DNA of 64,000 nt. Origin: Cepaea nemoralis. Lineage: Eukaryota; Mollusca; Gastropoda; Stylommatophora; Helicidae. Shown here one piece after another: positions 10,871 through 22,890 of the stretch (positions within the stretch are counted from its first letter, which is position 1; each line of letters starts with the position of its first letter). Under the pieces are notes generated by a model, which was not told where the DNA came from, did not search any database, and worked only from the letters and a program-made list of their open reading frames with translations. The DNA is taken from NCBI GenBank assembly GCA_014155875.1, contig JACEFZ010011057.1:350001-414000 (forward strand), written 5' to 3'. Made by a program: the position numbers and the translations under genes.

Positions 10871-11049
10871 TAGGAGAGAAACTTGGTTGCATATCCTTTG
10901 AATTACGCAGCAGTCAACCCAGCATATCTTGGATATCCTTAACACTTTGGCGTGTACAGGTACGAAGGATTAATTTTCCGTTCGCTTGACCGGGAGAAGG
11001 TCAGTACAAAAGTCACACTTGCATAAAATGTATATGCTTTATTTTAATT

Positions 11050-11462
11050 TTAAAAAGACATTGTTTTTATATACAATTAACTATATGTTTTTTAAAAAGG
11101 TGCAACAATAGTTGGCCGCGTGTGCGGTCAACATCAGGTTTTCCCAACATTTCATTCAATGTTGTGGGTGTGAAAGAGAACACATGGTGTGTGGAAGGAC
11201 ATTCTTAAGTACATTTTGTTTTGTTTTTGTTCATACTTTATGCATACTATGTAAATATGTCATTTGATGTTCAAACGCCCTGTTAAACAGACCTACACAA
11301 ATACCATACTACGCAGCACGCCTGTTAAAATACTAAAAGGACATTGTTTTTGCTTGCAATTAATGTTTATATTTTTAAACAAAGGTGCACCAATAGTTGG
11401 CCGCGTGTGCGGTGAACATCCGGTTTTCCCAACATTTAATTCAATGTTGTGGGTGTGAAAGA

Positions 11463-11465
<3 letters not shown>
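11050..11465 (+). repeat. ~285-bp direct duplication
   Basis: The blocks starting at about 11050 and 11334 share GACATTGTTTTT and then AATAGTTGGCCGCGTGTGCG, followed by CCCAACATTT and AATGTTGTGGGTGTGAAAGA. The second copy runs straight into the ACAG microsatellite, while the first continues into unique sequence. Confidence 0.8.
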
Positions 11466-12541
<1,076 letters not shown>

Positions 12542-12605
12542 CCCCGCCACGAGCTTGGCGAAGCCGGGCCGGGTCAGCTAGTAGTCAATAACGTAAAGAT
12601 TTACG

Positions 12606-12880
12606 AGATTAAGTTAATAAGTAAGTCCCAAATGGCTGTAGAAAAATAACTAAATATTATAACAACTTGAAACCAGTTTAATTGTGTACAATAATTGTCC
12701 TTTTATTTCTCAACATAATTTCCACCAACATTGATGCACTTATCCCATCGTTTTATCAGTCCTCCCAAACCGGCTGCATAGAACTGCATGCTCTGTTTTC
12801 TAAACCACGTTTTCATTTCACATTCAACTTCGGCATCATTCGCGAAATGTCTCCCGCCAAGGAGGGTTTTCAGTATCATG
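12606..12880 (-). pseudogene. Mariner transposase C-terminus and terminal inverted repeat
   Basis: The minus strand reads KTLLGGRHFANDAEVECEMK, TWFRKQSMQFYAAG and LIKRWDKCINVGGNYVEK-stop (stop at 12703-12705), the C-terminal part of a SETMAR/mariner-type DDE transposase. About 100 bp beyond the stop lies the terminal repeat GTTAATAAGTAAGTC, which matches the ends of the mariner pieces at 50669-51106. The 5' two-thirds, with the catalytic triad, are missing (truncated near 12890), so it is a non-functional stub. The plus-strand open frame here is a shadow. Confidence 0.88.
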
Positions 12881-12888
12881 TTTTTGAT

Positions 12889-13390
12889 ATCGATAGATAA
12901 TAAATTCAGTAGTAATTTGTTTTAACTCAAAGTTATATCTTAATATTTTCCAAGTGTACGCAATTGTGTATGAGTATCTATTAAATACGTGACTTGGTGG
13001 GAGAGATATACTAACCAGGGAGGGGAAATTGTGAGGAAGAACACCTATCCTGCCTAGTAGTAAAGTAATAAAGGTAAATATAGGTATCTAACATCCTCCT
13101 TCCCACTCCTTGGGGGAAAACCAAGACCATCTACTTTTGCCATTTTACGAGCTATTTTCAGCTCAAATCTTGTATATCCACGGACTTAGTCTTGATTAAG
13201 CCTACACAAGACATTTGTCCCGAATTTTCTCTCTGGGATCTGGGGTGTGAGGGATCTGACTACACCAAGAACTAAACACCAGTGTGAGAAAATCTGACTA
13301 CTGACACAATGGTTGCCTGTCCGGGATCCAGTTAACCAATAGATATAATCTGGGACTAAATCCTAAACTACTTTATGACATTGTGAACAG
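12889..13390 (+). repeat. Dispersed ~490-bp repeat, copy A
   Basis: It aligns along its whole length with 18447-18940 in the same orientation (roughly 65-70% by eye). Shared blocks are ACCAGGGAGGGG, CCCACTCCT, TTTCTCTCTGG, AACACCAGTGTG, GTTGCCTGTCC and CTTTATGACA. The purine run GGGAGGGGA followed by TTGT resembles a polypurine tract and LTR start, so it might be the 3' end of an LTR element. No PBS or coding supports this. Confidence 0.6.
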
Positions 13391-13658
13391 CACAGGGCCA
13401 ATCCTCCAATTGGAGGTCAGAGGAAGAAACAGCAGCAGAATAATGTTTAAATCTGACTGTCACGTTTATGCTGTTTTGATTTTTATATTTCGGTTCTCTC
13501 TTTGCGTGTTGTTGAAGAAATAAGATACTGTACATATCTCACTTAGTCTTTCAGTTAGTCAAAAGCTCGATTAAAAAGTAAAGGAATCACACCTATAAAC
13601 GGGTGACTTTTCTCTTCATTCTTGAAGTGGCGCCAATAACAAGAGGTAACTCTAAAGC

Positions 13659-13887
13659 CGTCTCCCTGGTCTAGGTGTTACACGACTTTCTCCGTAATCC
13701 CGTATATTCTCGTAGGTGACAAGAATTGTTAGCGGTTCTCTCGGCGTCGGTAACTTACGGGGTATGTGAGCCGGTCGCTCAGAAAGTAATGGCAAACTAC
13801 TGAGCGTTATCTTCCCAAGAAATCAACAATCAGCAGAAAAATGCTGATGTTGACAGTGATGTCCTGTAAAGGATATGCGGGAAAAAC
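13659..13887 (+). mobile_element. tRNA-derived SINE (family B), with 11-bp TSD
   Basis: It is bounded by perfect direct repeats AACTCTAAAGC at 13648-13658 and 13888-13898. The head CTCCCTGGTCTAGGTGTTAC is A-box-like; GCGGTTCTCTCGG is a weak B-box. The body has AATGGCAAACTACTGAGCG and GCAGAAAAATGCTGATGTTG, and the tail ends CTGTAAAGGATATGC plus A-rich sequence. Other copies are at 14470-14720, 23108-23215, 30465-30710, 38741-38985 and 49898-50140. Confidence 0.85.
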
Positions 13888-14001
13888 AACTCTAAAGCTA
13901 AGCACTTGACATCTGAAACGATAACAGCCAGCCAAAAACCAGTTATCACCACGAGGAGGTAAGTAAGTATACCTACCAGAGGCAGCTATAATGACCTAAA
14001 C

Positions 14002-14467
14002 TTGTCATCTGAAATGGTAGCAGCCGGCAAAATTCCAACAAGCATCCCGAGGAGGACAATCAGTGTTTCTACCAGAGCCAGCTGTAAAGATAACTGGACA
14101 TCTAAGGCGGTAGCGGCCGCCGTCCCGAGTAAGACAGACAGTAAATCCGCCAGACAAAGGGAGAAGCCATCAGCTCGAGACCACCGCTACGTGGACAAAC
14201 TACGATTAGAGTACCTTCGTCTGGAAGTGACCAAAGTAAAAGCCGACTAAACTTCAATCAAGGCTCTGAACAGGAACGAGATCATAGTTCTCCTAGAAAA
14301 CACCCTAGGACATAGCACCATCAGGAATCTGACTAAAAATCAACAGGGAATAATTGTTACCACTACCAATAAAACGAGGAAAATTATAGAGGTTGTCCAA
14401 AACCTCAGACAAACACAGCAACCTGTGACAATCTTGCTGCAACTATGTCCTAAAAGCGATCAGTACA

Positions 14468-14503
<36 letters not shown>

Positions 14504-15100
14504 ATATCCTTTACTGGACGTCGCAGTCAACACCAGTATTGTTTGCTGTTGTGATCGCGTGGCAGTAGTTTGCCATTGCTTTCTGAACGACCGGCACCCA
14601 TACCATTTCGTAAAAAAATCAACGCAATGCTGTCTGCCACCAAATCGCCCGCAGCTGTGTTCCGAACGCGGGTATGCGGGATTACAAACTGCATCCATAT
14701 CTCCTTCATTTGGAGCCGGTAGTACCATTTTAGTGAAGGGAGTTAGCCTTCACAGTGACCTTTACAAGGTCTTAGACGATCTTACAGACAAGAACGCTCA
14801 CATTCAATAATAGGGGGTCATCAAGTGCATAGGGAAACACCCACCAAACTACCACGTCACCTTCAAGACGAAGCAGAAATATTTTGATCAATACCTACCC
14901 TTTGTGTCACAGTGTTCGGCCACACATAGGGCGCATGCCGGCAATATAAACCAACCTGCTGGTACTGTGGTGGACAACCTGGGTGAGCGAATGCAAATAC
15001 ACCAAAAGCGACAGGAACTACAAAGAAGCTAACGGAAAAATAAATTGCGACAACTGCAGAGGTAATCACAGCGCGAGATAAAGAGGATGTCCTTTTTTAA
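14002..15100 (+). pseudogene. LINE ORF1 (gag-like, zinc knuckles), broken
   Basis: The N-terminal part is basic and Ser/Ala-rich (14002-14250, ending KADxTSIKALNRNEIIVLL across a stop). After the nested SINE it resumes with STILVKGVSLHSDLYKVL, then the pre-C2HC region GKHPPNYHVTFKTKQKYF. Shifted frames at 14900-15075 give PTCWYCGG and INCDNCRGNHSAR, two CCHC-type zinc knuckles of retroelement nucleocapsid-like ORF1 proteins, which bind element RNA. At least four frame changes are needed to read it, so it is dead. Confidence 0.75.
14470..14720 (-). mobile_element. SINE family B, inverted, (AACT)n tail
   Basis: It splits ORF1 and is flanked by near-identical 8-bp repeats AGTACAAT (14462-14469) and AGTACCAT (14721-14728). 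The tail on the minus strand is GGATATGAAACTAACTAACT. The body matches 13659-13887 reversed (for example GTTTGCCATTGCTTTCTGAA on the plus strand). The A/B boxes at its right end are degraded. Confidence 0.85.
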
Positions 15101-15489
15101 GCACATGCTTGTGGCTGGAGAAAGGCGATACTGACCGAGACTTCACTCAGCGTTGTCAAATGGAGACAGGGCTTTCCTTAAAATTGCCCAGAAATGCAGT
15201 CGCATAATACATTCAGAGGTATCCAACCTAAAATCACAGTTAGGTGGGAAGCAAATCGGCAACTTACAAAAGGGACACGAAAAGACAAGATCAGACATAA
15301 GAGAAGACCAAGAAGGCCTAAGACACACGATGGACAGAATTCTAGATGCCGAATTAAAGATGATAAAGGCTTTAAAACAGATGGAGGAAACAGCAGCACG
15401 AATGCAAATAGCCACTCAAAAACTAGAAGTGTAATTAGACAATATAAACATGCAGGTGGAAGGCCTGGAAATCAGGTTAAGGAAAATGG

Positions 15490-15736
15490 ATAAAATTTTG
15501 TGGAATTGCGGTAAAGCTGTGAAAATGTAAACAATATAAAATGACACAAACTAGTGCAGCTTTACACAACAGAATTGCGACGCATACAGGACGTTGCGGC
15601 GATTAGCCTTCATCAGCATTATGTGACTATATGTTGTGTTTTGTGTATGTGTTTGTTGATGAAGGCTAAGCACAGCAACGCACTGTATGTGTTGTAATTC
15701 TGTTATGTACAGCAGCACTACTTTGTGTCATTTTAT
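15490..15736. mobile_element. Foldback (inverted-repeat) element in LINE
   Basis: Two arms of about 78 bp, starting near 15538 and ending near 15736, are reverse complements with scattered mismatches. They share AAAATGACACAAA, TAGTGC, ACAGAATT, CATACAG, CGTTGC and TTAGCCTTCATC. The host sequence TAAGGAAAATGGA occurs on both sides (15477-15489 and 15737-15749), consistent with a 13-bp target-site duplication. On the minus strand the left arm contains CTGATGAAGGCTAATCGCCG followed by CAAC, similar to but not matching a hammerhead core. No coding. Confidence 0.7.
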
Positions 15737-15984
15737 AAGGAAAATGGAGAAGAGTACAAAAATGGAAGCAGGGATCGTCTATATCGAGCGAAATAGACAT
15801 CCTATGCGGCTGGAATACCGAAAATGGGGAATCAAAGAAACTAAAACTGCACACAGTCCCATGCATCGGTTACTGCTGGTAGAGAAAGAGACCGTTAAGC
15901 CAGACATGAAACAACCACATATTCTGAAATAAGAAAAAGAAAGCAACGAAGGACTTATACAGACAGTAATACCAATTAGAACTA

Positions 15985-16076
15985 CAATGGACAGCGGAAA
16001 CCTAACAATAATACAGTGGAACTGGAGGGGCATCAAATGCAACTTCCCAGATATTATGAAACAACTAGGGAGCCAC

Positions 16077-16164
<88 letters not shown>

Positions 16165-16780
16165 TCTGCAGGAAACCCACCAAAATCCGAAAAAAGTACA
16201 GTTGCCCTGGTTTCACAGTGATTAGTAAGGACAGAACAGAGGCACGAAGGGGGGAGGAGTAGCCTTACTGATACACGAACAGTTTCAAAGTGTGGCACAG
16301 GAAATATTCCTAACCAAGAACTTCGAGTGTATTAGTGCGACTATTACAGGACACCTAAACTCTAATTAATATATACATTCCTAAAGGTATAACTGAGGAC
16401 GGAGATATCCAAGCAAAACAAGAAAAACTTACAACAGAAACGTTGATAGTCGGCGATTTCAACTGTCACCACACCACACGGGGAGCAAGAGAGATCAAAA
16501 TAACAGGTATAAAACTCGTGAAGTTCATTGAGGCCAACCAGCTGGCAATACTCAACCATGGGACTTTGACCATGATAGATCCCAACCCAAAACGTAATGA
16601 AACAGCTACTGACCTGACAATTGCCACAGTACGTCTATCAAGCAGCCAGTGGGAAGTCTCAGAGGACACAAGATCCGACCATCTACGTATAATAATTAAC
16701 ACAAGAACAAAGCCGCATTTAAGATCCAACAGCTACAGACCAACCTTTCATTTAAAAAGAAGCAAATTGGGAGCAGTTTA
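15985..16780 (+). pseudogene. Jockey-like LINE APE endonuclease, broken
   Basis: The reading starts TIIQWNWRGIKCNFPDIMKQ, is interrupted by a TA microsatellite, then continues ALQETHQNPKK (the catalytic LQETH motif), GFTVISKDRTEARRGG and, after two shifts, TLIVGDFNCHHTTRG (GDFN motif). It proceeds to DPNPKRNETATDLTIAT and DTRSDHLRI (SDH motif). The open piece 16443-16781 carries the GDFN and SDH boxes. Its role was to nick the target DNA. Frameshifts near 16190, 16255 and 16370 inactivate it. Confidence 0.82.
16079..16162. repeat. (AT)n microsatellite inside endonuclease
   Basis: About 84 bp of AT dinucleotides replace the short ATAT expected in the codons just before ALQETH, so the array expanded in situ. 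Confidence 0.9.
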
Positions 16781-18260
16781 GGGAAGAGCTGGTCAAAACA
16801 GAAATGGAACACCAGGATCATGAAGATATTGAGTAATATACAGATTGACTAACACCATCCTACATGTCGCAATTACACATATTCCTAACATACATATGCC
16901 GGATAGTATAAAAACAAACAGGCGAAGGATACAGTTAACACCCAAAAAATGTCACAAAATTCTTATTGTCTGTTGGAACGACAGGTGTTCAGCGGCACAA
17001 CAGAATAGAAACAGAGATCTGCAGATGTACAGATTGACGAGGACAGAAGAAAACTACGATGAGTCAAGAAATCCAGAAATGAAACAAACAAAATAATAAA
17101 ACAGGCGAAAGAAACGGCGTTAATAAACTACTGTCAGAAACTCAGACTAGAACCATCGACGAGCTAAGTGTGGAAACAAATAAAAGCAATACAAGGAGAT
17201 AATCAGAGAAGCAAAATTACCACCATCAAATATCCAACACTAGCAGTAAATAACTAATGAAAAAAGCTAATGTGTTTGGAGACTACTTTTATGAAGTTTG
17301 CTCTAACAGCAGATTAGATGACAAAGAAATGCAACGAAGGAAGGAGATTTTCCAAGAGACAAATGGCGCGACACACAAAGACATTTAACATCACTATATG
17401 AAGACAGACATTACAATAGACGAGGAGACGACGGCACTAAAAGATAAATTGGAAACCGCTGCTGGAGCCGATATATTGAGCTACACGATACTAAAATGAT
17501 CTCAGCGAAAACAATAGAAATCATCACCAAACTATATAAACAAAATATGACATACAAGAAATATATTCCACAACAAGGTGTCTTCGTGGCAAAGTGGTCA
17601 AGCCATCTGCTTCGTGTTCAGAAAATTGTGGGTTCAATTCCGGGCACCGTCTTTCGTTTTCCGAGTGCATTTTTCTCGGAGACTCCTGGGGGTCGTCGCC
17701 GGAGCTACGGAGTTCGTGCTTTGTTCGACGCATTTGGTAGGCCATCCTGCCGAAAGAGACCCAGCCAAATGGGATAAAACCCGAGGTAATTAAGTCGATC
17801 CTCTCGACTTTTAAGACTTTTTTTTATTCCACTACAGTGGAAACCAGCAACCGTTATATCAGTAAAAATAGGAAAGGAAAGATCCACATACTGTATAGTC
17901 ATACCGGCCGATGTCTGTGACATCTCACCTTGGCAAAATCAAGGAGACTGTAATAAACAAAAGAGTAACATTTCATATGGAGAAGAACGATCTATACAGT
18001 AACACAAAATCCTTGATTTAGAACCAACAATCGCACGATGGATCCGATAGTCAGACAAGAAAACTATGTCAAGAAGGGTTTAACAAATGGGGAAAAAACC
18101 ATTGCTGTGTTCCTGGATCTAGTTCAGGCAAACGATCAATGCTGGAGAGAAGCGGCATTAATCAAACTAAAGAATGTAGGTATTGTAGGAAGAACATACA
18201 TATACATAGACAATTTCAACGAGGAGGGACTGGGTGGAGACAAGACTGGCATCTGCACAG
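16781..18260 (+). pseudogene. Jockey-like LINE reverse transcriptase, partial
   Basis: Fragments in order: ILIVCWNDRCSAAQQNRNRD and LTRTEENYDE (linker); DKLETAAGADILSYTIL (RT N-terminal K-x-x-x-A-x-G-x-D block); a SINE insertion; then HLGKIKETVINKR, MDPIVRQENYVKKGLTNGEK and TIAVFLDLVQAND (motif A, with Asp of FLDL kept but the usual KAYD altered to QAND); then NVGIVGRTY. The sequence leaves the family after about 18250, before the YADD motif. It is non-functional. Confidence 0.78.
17576..17825 (+). mobile_element. tRNA-derived SINE (family C), with 11-bp TSD
   Basis: It is flanked by ATTCCACAACA (17565-17575) and ATTCCACTACA (17826-17836). The head shows A-box TGGCAAAGTGGTCAAGC and B-box GGGTTCAATTCC at tRNA spacing. 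The tail ends in an ACTTTTTTTT run. It is nested in the LINE reverse transcriptase. Overlapping open frames on both strands are incidental. Confidence 0.88.
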
Positions 18261-18446
18261 AACACTATCTCAGCTGATTAAAGGCAATCTCACCTATAAT
18301 TCGGCCAGAGTTCCAGGAATTCTAGAACTATCCTGAGATGTTACGTCCAGGCTTTACTTAATTACCTACTGTAGGTGAATGTCTTAAATGTCGTGTCACT
18401 GTTCATATCATCATACCACCAAACATAATGTTGTAAATGATCTTGA
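18261..18446. other. Unassigned spacer
   Basis: No recognisable features between the truncated RT and repeat copy B. Confidence 0.4.
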
Positions 18447-18940
18447 TAGATCCCAGCTGTAGTTTGTTTAACTCATAGTTCTATCGTAATTGTATATTTC
18501 CAAGTATACATAATTGTGTACGCGAATGTTTTATGTAAAGAGACTTTGTGAGGGAATCATTTTAACCAGGGAGGGGAGATTGTCAGGGAGGGAACCTGCC
18601 GTGCTCAGTAGTTCATTAAGAGACACAAATCTTGGCATCCAACCTTCCCATTCCCACTCCTCGGGGATACCAAGGCTAGCTAATTTTACCTGTTTGCGAG
18701 CCATTTCCAACTGTAATCTAGGTAAGTTGTCCGTGCTGAACATATAATAGAAACTTAGTCCCGAGCTTTCTCTCTGGTATCCAGAGTGAAGCGGAACTGA
18801 AACTGCACCCAGAACACATAACACCAGTGTGGAGAACAGTGAATTCTAACATATTTGTTGCCTGTCCCGGAGCTAATTTGTCAAGTGACATATTAGACAG
18901 CATGTCAGGAATATAAATAAAGTCACTTTATGACAAATTG
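18447..18940 (+). repeat. Dispersed ~490-bp repeat, copy B
   Basis: Direct repeat partner of 12889-13390 (see copy A for shared blocks). It contains AACCAGGGAGGGGAGATTGT, a polypurine-like run followed by TTGT. The two copies bracket the Jockey-like LINE. Whether they are relic LTRs or two independent copies of one family is unresolved. Confidence 0.6.
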
Positions 18941-19787
18941 GGTTGCTCGGCCTGCTGCGCCCGTGATTTTATGACACCCGTATGAAAATCCATAACTTGG
19001 TAACCAACTGAAGGGAAATGATGAGATTTAGCATATAACCTTATCAGTGTGTACACCCAACAGCAATATTTTTTTGTTCTGGAGATGGTTTGGTATATAA
19101 CTTACGGGTCAGAGATGATGTGAATATTATGAAATGTATTACATCTTAACACGGAAACATCAGTGTTCAATAATGAATATTCTCTGTGGTGCACAGAAAT
19201 TTCATTATGAGAAGTACGTCACACACTGGAACGGAAGTGTTCTGAAGTCGTTACCTGAATTGAAGTGCATTACTGTAAAAAAAATGTTTGTTAGCGTGAA
19301 TTCAAAACATTATCGCCTGTGAGCCTGTCAAAAACATATTCCTTGGATAGGAGTAACTATAAGACTGCAGGAAATATTTCACAACGATGCAAAAACAAAA
19401 GTGAACGTGAATGAGGGCAAACATTTGTGAACGCTGTGTAGCTTTTAACCTATGTTTTAAACATAAAATGAAATAATGTAGATTATACCGGTTTAACCTT
19501 TCAACGAGGATATTTAGCCCAGGTAAGATCAGAGAAAATCCCATTCACTTTGATGAATATATAGCTGCTTGTTTGTATCAAATTAGGCCTCGTAACATAA
19601 GATTATCCAGCAAAGACAACATACGATACAGCTGAGGAGCTGCTATCTAATCATGCTTTAAAGAAATTCTATTATGAATTTCTTCGATACGTTTGAAAGA
19701 AGCCTCGATCCAATCACTAGTGGCTAGATTTCTTTCATGGCAAAGCAACGGTCATAATTTAATCCCCCGGAGAGGTCACATTATATC
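18941..19787. other. Unassigned DNA
   Basis: AT-rich non-repetitive sequence with no recognisable gene, RNA or element. Confidence 0.4.
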
Positions 19788-19800
19788 TAATGAATAACTT

Positions 19801-19858
19801 TGATTGATTGATTGATTGATTGATTTAGGAACCGACATCACAGCATTCGGGACTTGTA
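19801..19858 (-). mobile_element. 58-bp stub of the RNase H LINE with 13-bp TSD
   Basis: TAATGAATAACTT occurs at 19788-19800 and 19859-19871. Between them lie a TGAT-repeat tail (six units) and about 30 bp, AGGAACCGACATCACAGCAT plus TCGGGA, that match the LINE 3' end at 20146-20175. This is an extreme 5'-truncated insertion. Confidence 0.85.
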
Positions 19859-20108
19859 TAATGAATAACTTGTAGCTGCATAACTCAGCAGTGATTAAAA
19901 TAAGTTCTCTGTCTTTTCATACACACCCTAATTGTGTAATACTTGTTTTATTTATCTGCCAGAAGATTTCAAGTGTCATTAGTAGATTAAATTATTGCAT
20001 TTAAATGACCAGGAATGTTCTATTTTCAATAGTTATTTTAATTTGTTAGTTCCTCGCATAGCCAAATTTTTTAAAAATATTAAAATGTAATTTTTGATTA
20101 GCTTAGTT

Positions 20109-21563
20109 GAGCTGAGTTGAGTTGAGTTGAGTTGAGTTGAGTTAAGAACCGACATCACTGCACTCAGGACATTCCCATACGTGCTCCTTCCCCTCGTTCA
20201 ACAGCCAGCGAAGAGTCATACTACTAACCGTTCCCACGGCTATCTGATTAAAAGTTCTCCTGGTCTTCCCTTTCAGTTTTGATATTCAACCCATGCCGAT
20301 CCCCCGCAATCTCATTCTCTTCACACATGGGTTCTCAATCTGTTCCTCCGCCTTCTCCACCTGGTCCCACAAGCGCACGACCACCTCCCCCCTGTCCATA
20401 GGCAAAATACCACCAAGAGGTGCCTTCGCTACTAGCCTATCAGCCTGTTCATTCCCTCGTACACCCGCATGGCCAGGGCAACATATCCATACAATTCTCA
20501 CAATCTGTGACCTATGAAGCGACGAGAACCATTCCACACGAAACATTCCTTTCTCCACCTTGCTTTGAATCCGTAATGAATACAACATGTGTTGCTTGCA
20601 GTAGTCTCCTCTAGCCACCGGAATGCTGCTGTTACTGCCTTCACCTCCATTTTCATGCTGGAGTTCGTAGTCTCATATGTCAGACTCTCCTTTTTCAAGA
20701 CTCTCCCATTAGCCTTTGCAATAAAGCCCCAGCCACTACGTCTGTTTCTTACCACTGACCCATCGGTGTAGATGACTATGTCACCTTGATGTGTGCTGTT
20801 CTGGATCAGCTGTTGCACTTCAAGCTCAATGCGGCCCGCTGCCCATTCTCCGCACTCACGATCCAGTGTTATTATTACATTGTGACAGTCCGTCATGTCT
20901 TCCGGAACTTCCACCCAATCTCTTTCACGATTGATGGTCTCTAGATCATACACCTGACTTATAGAAAGTCCTGCCTGTGCCATCCAAGACCTGCCACGTC
21001 TTAGTCTATGACCCTTAACCATATCCATTGCTGCATGCAGCGGGTGATCCCTGTCTGTGGCAACTCTCAGGTACCATTTGGCCTGAAGGACCCTATGCCT
21101 ATCCGTCATTGTTGTTAGCGCCAGGATATGCCTCATGCATATAATTGGTGTGTCGTTTGTGCACCCCAGGATTAACAGCATGCCAGCACTCTGTATGCGC
21201 CCCAACCTTTGAAGCTGGCTCTTTGATACTGTCAGCAGCCCCAAACCATACTCAGTGACAGAAATTATTAACTGCTGAAAGAGCCTGTACAGCATCCTCT
21301 GATCTACCCCGGTTGCTGCCATAGCCCTTAATGCATTAAGTCCCCTACCAGCCTTCACCACCACAGCCTCCACATGATTCTTAAAAGACAAACACCTGTC
21401 AAAGATGATACCCAAGTACTTCAATTTACTCTCTCGACTAAGAGGACATCCATTCAACATAATACCTGGGACGTCTGCCTTGACGATCCGGATATCCAGT
21501 GAGTACCACACAACCGATGCCTTGTCTGGGTTTATAATGGCCCCTGCATGCCTGCATCACTCC
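20109..21563 (-). mobile_element. 5'-truncated I-superfamily LINE (RT thumb and RNase H)
   Basis: On the minus strand the reading begins just after the RT palm (AIINPDKASVVWYSLDIR) and runs through LKYLGIIFDRCLSFKNHVEA (thumb) to RNase H. RNase H motifs: IVIYTDGSVV (first Asp), MKMEVKAVTAA (Glu), a frameshift that disrupts the TDSKN block, then WICCPGHAGVRGNEQADRL (last Asp). The end lies near 20150 with a (CTCAA)n-like tail. Flanks GCTTAGTT (20101-20108) and GCTTAGCT (21564-21571) may be a target-site duplication with one mismatch. The main open piece is 20498-21511 (337 codons); the rest is 20286-20618. Relatives: 23773-27657, 29856-30207, 51235-51940. Confidence 0.88.
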
Positions 21564-21574
21564 GCTTAGCTTTC

Positions 21575-22064
21575 ATCTTTGTATTCTAATTCTTCTTTCT
21601 TCACCTTTAGTCGTAGATATGAATACATGCAAAGAAAGCAGTATTCGACTTTAGCTTATTGACATCCCAATAGTTGTATATTATATACTCAGAAATGTCG
21701 ATCCCAGCTGCACATTTATAGCCTTTTATGTGTGTGCATGTGTATATATAATTCATACTGCCACCTGGCGCAGGCGATCATGCATCTCCACAGATCTTGG
21801 TTCAAGATGTCCAGGATCAATACTGTTGGGTTATATTCCTCCTCGCCGTCGTCGCAGTCATTCCAGCATTATTTTTTCTCGGTCTGTCCCTACCTCTTTA
21901 ACTGTTTGTCTTTCTTTACGTCGCGATGTTTTCAACTGTCTCTCAACTCATCACATGATGAAGGCAATGGCGACCTTGGCAACCTACTAAACGTAAAATA
22001 TACTTAGTAAATTAACCTTGGATTGGAGCTGATCTTAGCGTACTGCAAAAGTGACTATATATAT

Positions 22065-22150
<86 letters not shown>

Positions 22151-22560
22151 CACTTACGACTATCTGTGTCTATACACTCCTTATTGCGTTCATTGTGCAT
22201 TATTTTCAGTTACCTGGTTATTAAAATGAATCATACTGCTGATACTGCAATAGGGATTTGTGGGGTAGGATACGCATATTAGGCAAGGGCAGTATGGTCT
22301 AAGGTGACCGGCTCCCATTGTCGCCACCTGCTCATCACACAGAATCAGCAAAGCGTCATTCAACGACATCGTATACTTTCCAGAACCAAATCGTGTTGGG
22401 AACAGAAACTATCTTTTGAACTAATTGATAAAAATACGCGTCCCTCGGTCCTACTAAGGCTGTATCAAAGGGTCTAACAGACACACGAACTAGGCCAGTT
22501 TCAAAACTATGCTTTACTTGAACATTGTCGGTTCATTTTTAGACAATAAATAAATTATGT
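21575..22560. other. Unassigned DNA with (TA)n tract
   Basis: A TA microsatellite occupies about 22077-22146. At 22385-22415 a stretch (GGGAACAGAAACTATCTT) resembles the SINE D body at 39115-39135, so 22280-22460 may be a diverged SINE. Otherwise nothing is recognisable. Confidence 0.4.
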
Positions 22561-22579
22561 ATGTGTGTGTTAATTTCTG

Positions 22580-22594
22580 ACACACACACACACA

Positions 22595-22677
<83 letters not shown>

Positions 22678-22890
22678 TCTCGCTGCGTTGGTCTCTTTCT
22701 ATCTCACCTTTATCATTCTCTGCATTTCTGTCTCTACCTTCCCCTCTCTCTTTCTCTCTATCTGCTCTCTCTTTCTTTCCTACTCTCCCTCTCTGTCTCC
22801 TCTCTGTCTCCATGTCTCCCTCTGTCTATCTTCATCCCCTTCTTACTTTCTACCTATGGCTATCTCTCTCTCTCTCCATCTCACTGTCTG
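22580..22890. repeat. (CA)n/(CT)n microsatellite and CT-rich DNA
   Basis: A CA run (22580-22597) passes into an uninterrupted CT run to about 22675, then imperfect CT-rich sequence. Open frames over it (LSLSLS or ERERER) are artefacts. Confidence 0.95.

Larger units (their letters stand above)
13899..18260 (+). mobile_element. Decayed Jockey-like LINE (ORF1, EN, RT)
   Basis: A plus-strand non-LTR retrotransposon with a gag-like ORF1 carrying CCHC knuckles (about 14000-15100), an APE endonuclease (about 15985-16780) and part of a reverse transcriptase (about 16800-18260), in canonical order. It is riddled with stops and frameshifts and contains three nested insertions: SINE B at 14470-14720, a foldback at 15490-15736 and SINE C at 17576-17825. 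The RT breaks off before the YADD box. A TA microsatellite has grown inside the endonuclease. The clade name rests on domain order and knuckle type and is inference. Confidence 0.8.

Noticed and set aside
13627..13640. TGGCGCC resembling a retroviral primer-binding site after repeat A
   Set aside because: No LTR border CA just upstream and no gag/pol follows; the site lies beside a SINE target duplication.
21730..22007. Two overlapping 86-91-codon frames
   Set aside because: No motif, overlapping in two frames, and adjacent to TA repeats; most likely chance.
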